The notes: generated by a model from the letters alone, not told the origin. A DNA stretch of 64,000 nt from Siphonodentalium dalli (GCA_032622095.1 CP136066.1:58932609-58996608); one strand, 5' to 3'; shown: positions 23,001 through 31,760, numbered from the stretch's first letter. Numbers and translations are program-made.

Positions 23001-26000
23001 TATCGTTTTCCCCAATCCCAAAAGCAAAAATAGTGGGTTATTAAGCTCAACGTGGACTGAGATCTTACTGCAGAGTGAACGAATTAAAGGGACAACATGC
23101 TTTTATCCAATGCTTCATGCTTAGCTTTTTTCAAAACACACGAATCTACCATATTCCATGGCACAATGACACTATTTAATAATAGTGACGATTATGTCGC
23201 TTACGACTAAGTTTTTAAAAAAAATGGAAGAAATCCCTGCCTGTCTGGAAAAGTTTTCCAATGTTATCGGAAACGAGAACTTTTTTGTTTTGGCCTTATT
23301 TTCATGCAGCTCGATTAAAGTAGCAAGCGGATGTTCATTTTAAAAATATAAATTGCCCGCATAAGGACTGAAAGTGAAAATGCAAAACATATTAATTTGT
23401 GATAATACCTCACTTTCAAGTTTATTTATTGCCCCCCACTAATAATTTTGGAGAACTATTGTAATCGCGCGTCCGTCCGATTTCTTGCCAGGTTAAGGGT
23501 CTATTCTCATTGCACACGCGCGTGCGATTAATCGCAGCGTTTTTTAAGGTGCGTGTTAACATAACGCAGAGCGATTCGTGATCAATTACCTTCCTCATAC
23601 AACCACGTCCTATTGACCAATCATCTTCTGCAATCAACCTCGTCATCGAGATACCCGTTACAGAGAATGGCATCGTTCACTTGGTCACATATACTATCCG
23701 GTTACAGTCATTCTCATAACTGATGGGCGATAAAATAATAAATGTAGTACGGAAAGGAAATGGACTGGAAAGAGGTTTTCAACGTATAGCTGGCATCAGT
23801 GGTGATTTTTGTAGAATTCAATCGAATTATATTACCCGTCAGTCTTGCGCAAAACTGTACCCAAGATTGTGAATGTGCCGTTTAGCATGTGCAATCACTG
23901 ACGATAAGCCGCCAATGACGATCAAATTGAAATCAATCGCTCATGCGAACAGCGTCCTGGCGACAGAATTCGACCTGAAACGACGCGTGTGTGACTCTTA
24001 ATGTCGAATTCTGAGTCCCATCACTTATTCTATTTGAATGGTGGTTCAATAATTTTAGTGCCGCGTTGTCACTGTTGCCACCGGCTATATAAATGAACAC
24101 TCGGTGACAGATGAGGGGGGGTCTTAAAAAAACGTTCATACACAGGGTTGAACATAAAAATCCCTCCCAACCATGGGTCTGCCATCCCCCCTACATGCAA
24201 ATCTATTTTTCTCCTCCAACAAATTGGGGTCTCATCCCCTCTTTCCCCATAATTTTTACCGGATATCATATGTTTGAGTGTAACTGTTTTAAATGAGCTT
24301 TGAGGATAGGAATTAACAAAAGCCCCCAAGCTTGTTGCCCAATCCTCTTTTGAACATTATATGTCATGTATTTATTGTCTGTTTGTAATTCTGTTCTGTT
24401 TAGTTCAAATAATATATTGTTCAAACCAAATGAGCTTTATTCAGAAAGACGATGTTTGTCAGACATAGCTAACTATAAGTAAAATTTTGAAAGATCTATT
24501 TCAACTTGAACCACTTGAATTGTACACTTATGATAATTGTGAGTGATAATAACAATTATGTACATAAAACTCCCGTAATCTGGGTTGTGATCGTACTATA
24601 TAGTGTGATGTACGTTTCAAGTTGGAATAAAATATGCATATTTGTGCCCATCTGCATGTAATTGAACCCTCTATTATATAATTATAATTAGCTAGATATA
24701 AATTGTACCCTCAAAACTTATGTCATTTTGATGGCATGGCTCGTTATACTCAACATATACCGGAGTAAATCTAACTGAGGAAAATTAAAGTTAAATGTGT
24801 CAGCATATATATATGTTGTCACCCCCAACCAAAAGTACTTTATCATCCTCCAACCTACCCTAGCCCTGTGTATGAATGTGTTCGTCAGACCCCCACCCCT
24901 ATTGGGGGAACTGTTAGCAGTGGGAGGACGGAATGCAATCGAACGCACATATAGAGTCGCTCGACCTTAAAAAACGCTGCGATTAATCGCACGCGCGTGT
25001 GCAATGAGAATAGACCCTAACTTCAGTTCAAATTATCCGATCGAAACGATACTTCGTATGAGGAATGACGGTTATATTATTGGTCAATTTCAATTATGGT
25101 TATAGTCCGATGATCTTTTTCTGTGATTAATGATTTTTTTTTTTTTTTTTTTTTTTTAAAGAAATTGCTTTGTTGATGTTGTCCGGATAATAACTCCGGT
25201 GAATATTAATGTACGAACGAAACTTGGTACGAGTAATAAACCTTACATTATTGAGATAGAGTTCCAATATCGTTCCGGCCAGATAATTTTTATTAGGGCT
25301 ATAGTCCTTTTCAGACCTCTAAAATGCCATTTTCGTGTTAAGATAATTAGTTAATACCAACTAATCCCAACTATAAACTCGACGGGAATATTCATCACAT
25401 TGTTAAAGTCAACTTTGATTGTGTCGTTCAGATCTGTTGATTTTTGATTTTTCGATTCTAAAAATATAAACGGATTCCACTTACAATCTGCCGATTATTA
25501 TTCCATCATGTACAAATTCCACACATTGTGTTTTTCTGAGCTTGTGTCTCATATGGTTGCTGCAGCACACTTGGCGACATGGTTCCATTATATCTTGATT
25601 TATATATCTTCAGGTTTTTCGATATTTAGTTTTAAATCTGCATATCTCACATGTTGTTTCGTTGTCCACCTGAACAGACTCTACTGAGGGTGCGATCTCA
25701 AATGATGACATTTTGGACGGAATGAATACCCGTAAGATGGATAACTCTAAAATCAAGTGGTTATTATTAATAGTAAGCACTTTATTTTGGAGTTATCCAC
25801 CTTACAACCGCAATTTGTCCGTTTTGATCACATGTTCTGCCAACTTGTGGGCTTCATATCCGAAAATTAATAGATTTAAAAAATCGATATCTAATCGCTC
25901 TTGAGCTTTGATGGGTGGGTTCCTCGACTCGAATCAAATATTTTTTAGCCCCAAAGAAATAGTAATATAGGGCCCTCTGATCGGATTGAGTACCTTAAGT

Positions 26001-29000
26001 GCGATTGTGTGTGAATGCGCTGACAATTATTGTCAAACAAATTACCTCCCCTTTCTTCGTTGGTACAATCTCTTCAGGAACACATTGATGACTCAAGAAC
26101 ATTGAAGAGGGTCCATTAAATAAAAGTCGTTTTAGCTCTCATCATTGAACAGTACTCGGGAGTGCGTTGAACTGTTCAACTCATCGTCGCTAATCCACAA
26201 ACCGTTGTATAGCGAACGTATGAAATTGATAAAATTCTAACAGTGGTATACTATCAAGACAAAATTGGGCCGGATTCCGTATTGTTTGGGCATTACGCCA
26301 GAATGTTTTGTTTATTCCTGGCGATTTATGGCCGGATTCCCGGTGCAATCTGCCGGATTCCAACTGCATTGCGTCTGAATGAGATCCAGTTTCCGACGAA
26401 ATTTTAAAATTAATCATTACCAAATTTTTTACTAAAATTTCACGCTTTCACTATATGTAAACTCCCCATCCAGGTCCAAAAGGGTCGGCAACCAGAGGGG
26501 TGAGTGGGTGTTGGTGGTGTTTGGAAAGTGTTTTGGTGGAGAAAGAATACAAAAAATAAGGAATATGTTAGGGACGTGGATTCGCCATGCCTGGACGTAA
26601 ATGTAACTTCTAATAATGGCTTGTTTATGTGGTATTTTTGCAGGCATAACATTTAGTAATAGGAAACAATATGTTGCCAGAATGTGAACGGCAACATGCG
26701 TATAAAATGCATCTTTACCAAAGTTAAAGGGGTACAGTACACTAAATCCGGCCATTTATGGGACCGTCTCCTTTTATACTCAACAGAATATATGCAACAT
26801 ATGAATTAACTTGAGCCATGGAGTATAGTGCAAAATACATTTGTATGCTCAACAAATGATGAAAACATCATGGTAACTATAATGAAAATGAATTTATGAC
26901 CCTGGTCATCATTTTATCTACTATATATTGTAAATTTTATACCTTGGGGTACTTTTGTCCGGAGAGTGTTTTGGACTGGTCAAATCGTAACCTGACCTTG
27001 ACCTTCAAAATGGTCAATTCAAGGTCAAATAGCGCCTTTCGACGGATGAAAGTAGAGGGGAAACGGCCCGGACGAAGTCGAGTCACCCTGCTAGTTTCAT
27101 TTAATTGACATGTTTGCATCTTTCATGGAGCACATGAGTGTATTTTTCACTCCCATGAATGGCCCATTTCATTTATTTGTTCGATATATTGTTTAGTATA
27201 AAGAGGTAATTTAGGGCTGACGCCGACGTCCCTAACTTATTTCTCAGAAGATTCTTTCCAACCCCTGGTTGCCGCCCTTTGGATTGGGATGAGGTGTTGT
27301 GGGGGGGGGGGGGGTTGGTTATCTCGTAAATTGTCTTGGAGACCCAAGATACTGTTTATGAAATTATACAGTTATTATACAGTTATATCTACATGTTTGC
27401 ATTTACATTTAGGAAATATGTAGAAACTGTGGAAATAACAATGATTGAACTTTCAAATTTCGTCGGAAACGGGCATCTCGTTCAGTCGCTGTGCAGTTAG
27501 AATCCGGCTGATTGCACTAAAACAGCCGGAATCCGGCCATAAATCACCAGGAATAAACACGCATATTCTGGCGTATGGCCCAAAACATCCCGAATCCGGC
27601 GTACGGCCTAAAGCCTCCAGAATCTGGCGTACGGCCATATAAAACATCGCAATCCGGCGTACGGACATGTATAACATCAGAATCCGGCGTATGGACCTGT
27701 TTTGCATTCGAATCCGGCGTACGCTCTTATAAAACATCGGAATCGGGCGAACGCGGTTATAAAATATCGGAATACGGCGTACGGCCATATAAAACATCTT
27801 AATCGTGCGTACGAAATAATTGTTGGTGGTCCCTTTCATGTAGACACAAGCAGGGACGTTGAAACGGGGGTGTCTCGACCCCCCCCCCCCAACGTTGGTC
27901 AAAATTTTAAACGGAAATTTCTTTCGTGACATATTAGTTTGAAAGTTCACATAAACGATAGGTTGAAATTGTTCTTGTAGTTTATCAAACAATTTATTAC
28001 GGGGGAAGTGATTGTTTTTGGACCAATATTTGCATATTTTCATATTTTTTGGTAAAAAGTTTGGACTGAAATGGCCATCAGTTGAAAATTATCCAACCCG
28101 AGTTGGGGGGGGGGGGGGGCGTCAGGTTTGTTGAAATGTCCAATACTGGAAAGGTTCAGGCACTCGATGTGGGATTTTGCGATGTTCTTGTTTAGATTTC
28201 AACATTTTATCACACCCATCGGAACCATTGTCGGCCCAGTGTGTTCTGGTGTCTCGTCCGTAGCCGTTTGCAATTGTCTGGAGTTAGACCATTATATGTT
28301 AGGATTTATGAGTTTTCAGGTTCAAAAGTCTGATTGTTCTCATACCAGGTATACAGAACCATGGTTAATGAATAGTCTAGCACATATGTTCAATGGGAGG
28401 GGTGATACAAATGGGAGCATTTCTGCAAGCTCCAATACATTGCACTCTCTACATATCCTTTCCAATAAAATGTGAACATGTTGTTTTTGTAAATCTACCG
28501 ACGGTGTTCTGGGCACACTTTCGATCTGGCCAATACTGTCCGTCTATTATTCTCAATGGCAGGGAAATAACTCTCTTATAGTTGTGAATTATGATGCATT
28601 TTGGGTAAATAACTGGGGGGGGGGTATTGTGTGAATCTGAGAATTATGTCATCTGGTGAATACTACTAGGCCACAGCTGTTCCGTATTCCGGTTGATTAT
28701 GCTAAATACATGTAGCATGCTACTGCTGGCTGTAATCCTAAAGTATCACTCCGTATTCCGGTAGAATATATATTGTAGGTTCCTCTCCCAAATGGTATAT
28801 AATATGGATTATGTTGTATAATTTATGAGATCTTTGCATTCTAAAATTAAGTGGGCCATTAACGTTGAAAACTACCACAGAAGATAATAATTGGGAACGC
28901 TCTTTATTAGCTACTGGGAATGGGGAGAATGGACGCTCTTTATAAGAGACTGTTATTGGCATTTTTGCTAGATTTCTGACAAAAATTCAAAACTTAATAA

Positions 29001-30269
29001 AACTTCACGAGCTCTTTTGAAAGTCGATATTGCCATCAAAACCTCGTACTAATGGGCTCATTGGTCCAAGCTAATTATTATATTAGTAAGTGGTTGTGCG
29101 GTGTCATATCGGGCAGGTCATCTCCAACGCCTCCCAGGTTGAGCTAAAGTGTCTGCGATACTTTCATTTAATATATATTTAGCAATTTTACATGGCTTAG
29201 CTGCGCATGCGCGCATGATACAGTAATTTATTTTATCTTCCGAATGAATGTATTGCGAAGCCAGTATGTGGAAGAAGAAAAACATACACTATATACATAA
29301 CGGATGACGGACATCGTGGGTGCATGTTCACATATATATACACGATCTATTGTTGTATACATTCAAATATATATTGGGCAACCAACCGGAATATAGGTAT
29401 ACTACTGCGTGTATATTGCTTGTATATACTTATTCCTGTATATACGTCTAATAACGTGCGCGCCCAGACACATATGGCGTCGGTAGGCTTCTAAAAGGTT
29501 GTTCCTCGGGGAAAATCGTTCAGGAGACACAAAAAATTATACTTATCTCTGTAACTATAATTGGTATCTGCCACTAACTGTACACAATAACACTTTATTT
29601 CACACCTGTTGTAATATATACACTTTAATATTCAATTATCGTCTAGTTGATAAGAACATGATTTTATTATTTTTACGACACTTCAGAAGGACAAAATAGA
29701 AATATGTGAGATAATACTGATATACGACATTATTGTGTTGACGATGTCCGCGGCTTCGTTGGTCTGTCACTCAGAATAGGGGGAATACGCCTTCCGGCCA
29801 GTCTTCATGTCACTCAGGATAAGGAGGATACGCCTTCCGGCCAGTCTTCTTCAAAATAACCCAATCAGAATTATCCTACTACAAATTGTTTCGAAAATAA
29901 AATTACTGCGATATTTTATAATTAATGATGGGGCATTTCAGAACTCGAATTTCCAAAATAAAAGGCGAACAATGGCATTTATATAGTAGATGCGGAATTT
30001 CCATTAAAAGAATGGATAAATGGAATTTATATTTGAAACATTGACAATGTTATCTGGTGAACTTGTGTAATTGAACCCGTTGATTCCGAAAATACAATAA
30101 ACATTTTCGCGCCAAAATGGCAGATACGACCTTTTAAAAACCTACCGACGATACACTATCCATATTACAAATAATAATCATCACAAATGTGCACATAATC
30201 ACAGCTTGCACTATCTTTTTCAGAGACAGGCGATTCAAGTTTACAGCCTGCAAAGTACAAAATTGCTGA
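7916..30269 (+). CDS. DPT: Dermatopontin-like secreted matrix protein, intact copy (five exons)
   Basis: Joining 7916-8062, 14889-15078, 17828-17959, 18830-18950 and 30224-30269 gives 636 nt: 211 residues plus TGA, close to vertebrate dermatopontin (about 200). All introns are GT-AG and phases match (0, 1, 1, 2). Residues 1-17 form a signal peptide. Residues 18-55 are an acidic helical propeptide ending Glu-Lys-Arg. Residues 56-211 are the dermatopontin domain, with exactly ten cysteines (72, 98, 109, 126, 152, 153, 159, 163, 206, 211), enough for the family's five disulfides. D-R motifs are at 91 (DRLWTLAC), 145 (DRRYKFYCC) and 198 (DRRFKFTAC), with SxHDN motifs at 137 and 190. The family is extracellular, binds matrix and, in molluscs, is a shell-matrix component. 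The role here is inferred from family only. Confidence 0.9.
8140..8560. repeat. Diverged family A-like repeat in intron 1
   Basis: CGGCATGAAATTTCCAAATG, ACAACAAATTCCCCACCAAT and the TTGACC motif resemble family A. It is present in both arms (53,820-54,215). Confidence 0.5.
10535..13345. repeat. Long inverted-repeat element in intron 1
   Basis: Sequence at 10,535-10,690 and 10,980-11,103 (continuing at 12,284-12,360) returns in inverted orientation at about 12,990-13,345. Shared landmarks are GATAATTGCGGTTTTGATAA, ATCCCAATTATCATTCGGA and the GGGTGGGGTGCAT region. The hAT-like insertion sits in its left arm. The mirror copy is about 50,640-52,240. Confidence 0.65.
11104..12275. mobile_element. 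Foldback transposon with 8 bp target duplication (hAT-like)
   Basis: The ends are CACAGGTATTAGGCACAAT and its complement. The direct 8 bp duplication GGGTGCAT lies at 11,096-11,103 and 12,276-12,283. Inverted homology extends far inside: CTATTTAGTTTGATG-type sequence and the CCGTCC segment recur inverted. The right arm has the empty site ATGCGCCC at 51,713-51,720. No transposase ORF was seen. An 8 bp duplication suggests hAT; the terminal motif is not decisive. Confidence 0.75.
13411..13710. mobile_element. TTAA-type MITE, ~300 bp
   Basis: Inverted ends GGGTACTGCACGTACAATAA and GGAGTACTGTACACTCAATC both lead into CCGGCCATTTAT. TTAA lies at the left edge and TTTA at the right. The interior is near-palindromic (GAGCCATGGATTAG twice). 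TTAA targets fit piggyBac- or Kolobok-type MITEs. The right-arm copy is 50,270-50,577. Confidence 0.7.
14889..15078 (+). CDS. DPT: DPT-like exon 2: propeptide cleavage site and first domain repeat
   Basis: The acceptor is TTTCAG|ACGGAC and the donor ACAG|GTTAGT. It encodes TDVEKR, then GVYYSQPGFDQAQSFSC and the HDRLWTLACKG motif. It is preceded by a pyrimidine-containing tract and ends in phase 1. Confidence 0.9.
15570..15680. repeat. Near-perfect hairpin, 50 bp arms
   Basis: GGGTCTGTCATTTGCAGAAT and following bases pair with 15,631-15,680, with one mismatch over 50 and an 11 base loop (TACCCCGCTAT). It lies in intron 2. A 151-codon ORF crossing it is probably chance. Confidence 0.8.
15887..16330. 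mobile_element. 444 bp TA-flanked MITE with ~80 bp inverted ends
   Basis: The ends are CAGATATTACGTCACGTGCC and its complement, flanked by TA. The arms share ACAACTTGGTAGTAAATTCC and CGCGTATTGTAAACAAGAT. The interior has AAT and AC microsatellites. The right copy (47,493-48,056) keeps an extra ~120 bp. Confidence 0.75.
16740..17655. mobile_element. 916 bp TA-flanked foldback element (mariner-type target) in intron 2
   Basis: TA at 16,738-39 and 17,656-57 flanks inverted ends GTCCAAGTCTTCTTGTACTA and complement. The arms are about 105 bp and also contain CCAAGCCCGCCTGCATA. It lies 170 bp upstream of DPT-like exon 3. No transposase was seen. The TA duplication is inferred to be Tc1/mariner-like. 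Confidence 0.75.
17828..17959 (+). CDS. DPT: DPT-like exon 3: central WVNAWDAFFNFDC repeat
   Basis: The acceptor is TTGCAG|GTTGGG and the donor GCTG|GTAAGA. It encodes G-WVNAWDAFFNFDCNHNG, then the SQHDNGPEDRRYKFYCC motif, the clearest dermatopontin signature in the gene. It is 132 nt long and phase 1 on both sides. Confidence 0.93.
18428..18715 (+). repeat. Alternating 61/51 bp tandem repeat in intron 3
   Basis: Five units start ATACCCGAAACCATTTT at 18,428, 18,489, 18,540, 18,601 and 18,652, so spacing alternates 61, 51, 61, 51. Long units carry an extra AAGCTCTCAC. The higher-order period is 112 bp. It ends 115 bp before exon 4. Confidence 0.85.
18830..18950 (+). CDS. DPT: DPT-like exon 4: TGYTNFGAEISF repeat
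   Basis: The acceptor is CACACAG|GAAAGT and the donor AGAGA|GTAAGT. It encodes KCRRECHETGYTNFGAEISF and LITGVQSYHDNGRE, the third domain repeat. It ends in phase 2. The equivalent right-arm exon is identical in sequence. Confidence 0.93.
19085..19924 (-). repeat. Family A repeat upstream of LINE relic
   Basis: ATTCATGAACCATGGTTCTG, GGACGAGACACCAGGGCACA and TATGCAAATATTGGTCCAAA are shared with 27,821-28,480 in reverse, including internally repeated GTTGGAAATTTCAAACC-type segments. The mirror is 43,877-44,710. Confidence 0.7.
19925..21518 (-). mobile_element. 5'-truncated LINE 3' end, split by the palindromic minisatellite element
   Basis: On the minus strand 21,501-21,268 encodes a non-LTR retrotransposon C-terminus: KLEIEKGRH, then ICPFCRANSVETESHFVMN, a Cys-Cys-His finger whose usual last Cys is Tyr. 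Past the foldback insertion, DFHRLTKDNKFNYIMEN follows (about 20,210-20,160). The tail has AATAAAATCTTGTATCTTGT at 19,926-19,950. This is a relic with an in-frame stop between the two parts. Confidence 0.75.
20219..21256. mobile_element. Foldback element made of mirrored TCGTGGCCACGA minisatellites
   Basis: The ends TTATGGAGCCCCGGAGGTGA and complement enclose about 47 tandem units of 20-23 bp. Each unit has the 12 bp palindrome TCGTGGCCACGA plus an AT spacer. Spacers read GAATAAAG in the left half and CTTTATTC in the right half, so the array inverts near 20,717. The GTGGGCAC variant recurs about every ten units, a higher-order repeat. TATATAC is duplicated at 20,212-20,218 and 21,257-21,263. 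The right arm has one copy at 43,580-43,586, the empty site. It is inserted in a LINE 3' relic. No transposase; superfamily unknown. Confidence 0.85.
21519..21940 (-). repeat. ~30 bp CCGGATTCC tandem array (left arm, outer)
   Basis: About thirteen degenerate units of the type GTACGCCGGATTCCGATGTT-TTATA. A small remainder lies at 19,870-19,925, on the other side of the LINE relic, so the LINE inserted into this array. The mirror is 42,900-43,321. Confidence 0.75.
21941..23493. other. Intron 4 stretch without recognised elements
   Basis: AT-rich intronic DNA between the CCGGATTCC array and the PIF/Harbinger-like element, matched in the right arm (41,344-42,900). Nothing recognisable. Confidence 0.5.
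23497..25017. mobile_element. 1.52 kb TAA-flanked element with 53 bp perfect inverted ends (PIF/Harbinger-like)
   Basis: TAA at 23,494-96 and 25,018-20 flanks GGGTCTATTCTCATTGCACA. The 53 bp inverted ends also hold the palindromes ACGCGCGT and CGATTAATCG. A 3 bp TAA/TTA target duplication with a GGG start is typical of PIF/Harbinger. The interior has only short ORFs and a diverged internal inverted segment (CACAGGGTTGAAC against CCCTGTGTATGAATG). It is non-autonomous and present in both arms. Confidence 0.8.
25733..25805. repeat. Short hairpin GTAAGATGGATAACTC
   Basis: About 30 bp arms (GTAAGATGGATAACTCTAAA against TTTTGGAGTTATCCACCTTAC) around TTATTATTAATAG. The right-arm copy (39,041-39,116) pairs better because AAATCAAGTG is kept on both sides. 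Confidence 0.65.
26265..26410 (-). repeat. Partial CCGGATTCC element head, inverted
   Basis: GGCGATTTATGGCCGGATTC and CAGTTTCCGACGAAATTTTA match the head of 27,455-27,560 in opposite orientation. The mirror is 38,437-38,583. Confidence 0.65.
26728..27215. mobile_element. TTAA-type MITE split by a Helitron-like insertion
   Basis: It starts after TTAA as AGGGGTACAGTACACTAAAT-CCGGCC and continues to GACCCTGG. It resumes after 27,094 with CATGTTTGCATC and CCATGAATGGCCC, ending near AGAGGTAATTTAGGG. The mirror copy is about 37,630-38,115. Confidence 0.6.
26917..27094 (+). mobile_element. Short Helitron-like element inside a TTAA MITE
   Basis: It begins TCTACTATATATTG after an A, similar to the start of 4,696-5,577. 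It ends with GGCCCGGACGAAGTC and CCTGCTAG before a T. It interrupts an older MITE at 26,728-27,215. It is present in both arms, so it predates their divergence. Confidence 0.6.
27455..27820 (+). repeat. ~30 bp CCGGATTCC tandem array within an interspersed element
   Basis: It starts TTTCGTCGGAAACGGGCATC, with a less regular head (GCCATAAATCACCAGGAATA), then seven to eight units such as ATAAAACATCGGAATCCGGC. It continues into the 27,820-28,480 segment. An inverted partial copy of the head is at 26,265-26,410. The mirror is 37,035-37,395. Confidence 0.75.
27821..28480 (+). repeat. Interspersed repeat with poly-C/G tracts (family A)
   Basis: Landmarks are GGTTGAAATTGTTCTTGTAG, GACCAATATTTGCATATTTT, TGGTGTCTCGTCCGTAGC and ATACAGAACCATGGTTAATG, with a C run at about 27,880 and a G run at about 28,106. 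Related copies are at 1-270 and 19,085-19,905 (opposite orientation), with a diverged one at 8,140-8,560. No coding capacity. Confidence 0.7.
28481..30223. other. Distal part of intron 4
   Basis: Nearly identical to 34,621-36,439. It holds a duplicated CCGTATTCCGGT motif (28,682 and 28,749) and the tandem repeat at 29,766. No gene seen. Confidence 0.5.
29766..29858 (+). repeat. Two-copy ~47 bp tandem repeat
   Basis: TGTCACTCAG...TACGCCTTCCGGCCAGTCTTC occurs twice in a row. The mirror is at about 34,986-35,080. It lies in intron 4. Confidence 0.75.
30224..30269 (+). CDS. DPT: DPT-like exon 5: C-terminal DRRFKFTAC and stop
   Basis: A 46 nt terminal exon follows CTATCTTTTTCAG. The single base A completes the Glu codon split from exon 4. 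The reading continues DRRFKFTACKVQNC, then TGA at 30,267-30,269. It restores the expected third D-R-x-aromatic motif and supplies the ninth and tenth domain cysteines, which is strong support despite the 11.3 kb intron. Confidence 0.85.
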
Positions 30270-30351
30270 ATGGACCGAAGACCTCAATAGTTCACAACTT
30301 CAATATTTCATGTGACCTTCACATGTGACCGTTACGCATAACTCTATATTC

Positions 30352-30545
30352 GTTACTGTTTATATTCGTTATTGTTTACATTCGTTTCTCTTCATATTGT
30401 TTCTCTTTATATTCGTTTCTCTTTGTATTCGTTTCTCTTTGTATTCGTTTCTCTTTATATTGGTTTTTCTTATATTAGTTTCTCTTTATATTCGTTACTC
30501 TTTATATTCGTTACTCTTTATATTCGTTACTCTTTATGTATTCAG
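30352..30545 (+). repeat. 16 bp minisatellite in the DPT-like 3' UTR
   Basis: Degenerate units of the type TTTATATTCGTTTCTC and TTTATATTCGTTACTC lie between the stop codon and the poly(A) signal. The right-arm copy (about 34,315-34,495) is one unit shorter. This accounts for the 16 bp change in mirror sum from 64,860 to 64,844. Confidence 0.8.
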
Positions 30546-30553
30546 CAGAACAG

Positions 30554-30559
30554 AATAAA
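30554..30559 (+). terminator. Candidate polyadenylation signal of DPT-like gene
   Basis: AATAAA lies 285 bp after the stop codon and just past a 16 bp minisatellite. It is conserved in mirror position at 34,301-34,306. It is the first canonical hexamer seen after the stop. Confidence 0.55.
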
Positions 30560-30685
30560 ATGTTCTATATGACTACGAGACCTACTTATTGATATGCAGA
30601 CGCGACCATGAATATTTAGAGGATATTACTTGGGTTTGTTTGATATTAGGCCCGATATCGGCCCGAGATATACATGTTATCTCTA

Positions 30686-30827
30686 CAGTGAATTGATCTG
30701 GGCGAAGTATTACGTCGAGTTGAAGAGGTCAGATCGCTGGATCAAACGAGCCGCCAAAGGCGTCTAATTTGATCCGCGGTCTGACCTCTTCAACGAGACG
30801 TGATGCGAAGCCCAGATCAGCTCACTG
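30686..30827. repeat. Hairpin H1 (CAGTGA...TCACTG)
   Basis: The two ~65 base arms pair with few mismatches: GATCTGGGC and GTTGAAGAGGTCAGA on one side, their complements on the other. The loop contains GCCGCCAAAGGCG. Confidence 0.8.
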
Positions 30828-31106
30828 CCGCGATAACGGGTTTATTACGACATGATTTTTATTCAAATAGTACAATTAATTATGAAATAAAATCACACGT
30901 AGCCACTAGTAACAAGAATATAGGAACCATTTTTTGTATAATAAATCGTCCGGCTTTTTTACGGACATGCGCAGTATGCGAGATAGAGAAGGGTGGTATG
31001 ACATCTGATCAAACTGTAGCCGATCCGATGGTCAGGAAATGATAGCTGTACAATAGTAGTATTGGGGAAAGAAAAACGATAGTCTTGTAATAATTATCGG
31101 TATATA

Positions 31107-31250
31107 CAGTGAAGTTATATGGGCTGCAGTATCACGCAGAGTTGACGATGTCAGATTGCCGTATCAAAAGAGCTGCCGCAGGCGGCGAGTTCGATTCGGC
31201 GATCTGACATCGTCAACGAGAGTGGTACTGCAGCCCATATCACTTCACTG
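31107..31250. repeat. Hairpin H2 (CAGTGA...TCACTG)
   Basis: Paralogue of H1: TATATGGGCTGCAGTA and GTTGACGATGTCAGA pair with GATATGGGC and TCTGACATCGTCAAC. The loop has GCTGCCGCAGGCGGC. Confidence 0.8.
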
Positions 31251-31760
31251 TACCGATAAAGCGTTTACTGACATTTTTGGTTCATCCCATATCACAAAGG
31301 GCAAAACTACTACGTTACAGTTGGTCAGGATACACGCGCGACAAGAGAACAGCTCCGTTTACGCTTCAAACGAACATGCCTGATAAATAGTTACCAACTT
31401 CCGGTAACCTTATTTCACGAGATACTGATACGGAATTCATAGAATACCGATACGGCTCACGACCAGACAAGCGTTTTCCGACTGCTCGGAATTTATCGCC
31501 AAACAATAGTTGTATTTGTAAGGGATTAGTGGTAGTCATATAATAAAATCTCATACCAGCCCAAGATCGAAGGCTGATATGAGGTTACCGATGGCTGATA
31601 TCGGGCTAATAATATCAAACCAAACCAGTAGTATCATATTTATTAATTAGATCGCCTTTTAGTAACTTATTAGCAAAGCATAGATGTCGCAACAGTCCGG
31701 TATTCATAATTTAAAGACGAAAGCGACCTCTGGTCCTCGTGGAATTACAATTTTGCCGAC

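Larger units (their letters stand above)
30608..31690. mobile_element. GGCCCGATATCGG element with two internal hairpins, left arm
   Basis: The ends TTTGATATTAGGCCCGATAT and GATATCGGGCTAATAATATC are inverted. It encloses two large hairpins (30,686-30,827 and 31,107-31,250). Smaller relatives are at 32,470-32,700 (spacer) and 55,482-55,700 (right arm only). It overlaps the DPT 3' flank but starts after the poly(A) signal. No ORF of note. Confidence 0.7.
1316..31760 (+). repeat. Left arm of giant inverted repeat
   Basis: This arm is the reverse complement of 33,100-60,090. Landmarks pair at a near-constant coordinate sum: about 64,860 next to the spacer, 64,840 at 23-29 kb, 63,800 at 18-19 kb, 62,360 at 8 kb and 61,350 at 3.8 kb. 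Each step in the sum is explained by an insertion in one arm. All five exons of a dermatopontin-like gene are present in both arms. The outer edge lies where the repeat ending CCCCCTTAA meets GACAATGTGTAAG near 1,316. The edge falls in repeats, so the boundary is approximate. Confidence 0.95.

Noticed and set aside
24069-24329. 86-codon minus ORF kept in both arms
   Set aside because: It lies inside a non-autonomous PIF/Harbinger-like element, has an equally open antisense frame and no domain. Conservation is explained by overall arm identity.
29192-29215. CTGCGCATGCGCGC as a possible regulatory palindrome
   Set aside because: Similar motifs occur in the Helitron-like units, and nothing around it suggests a promoter.
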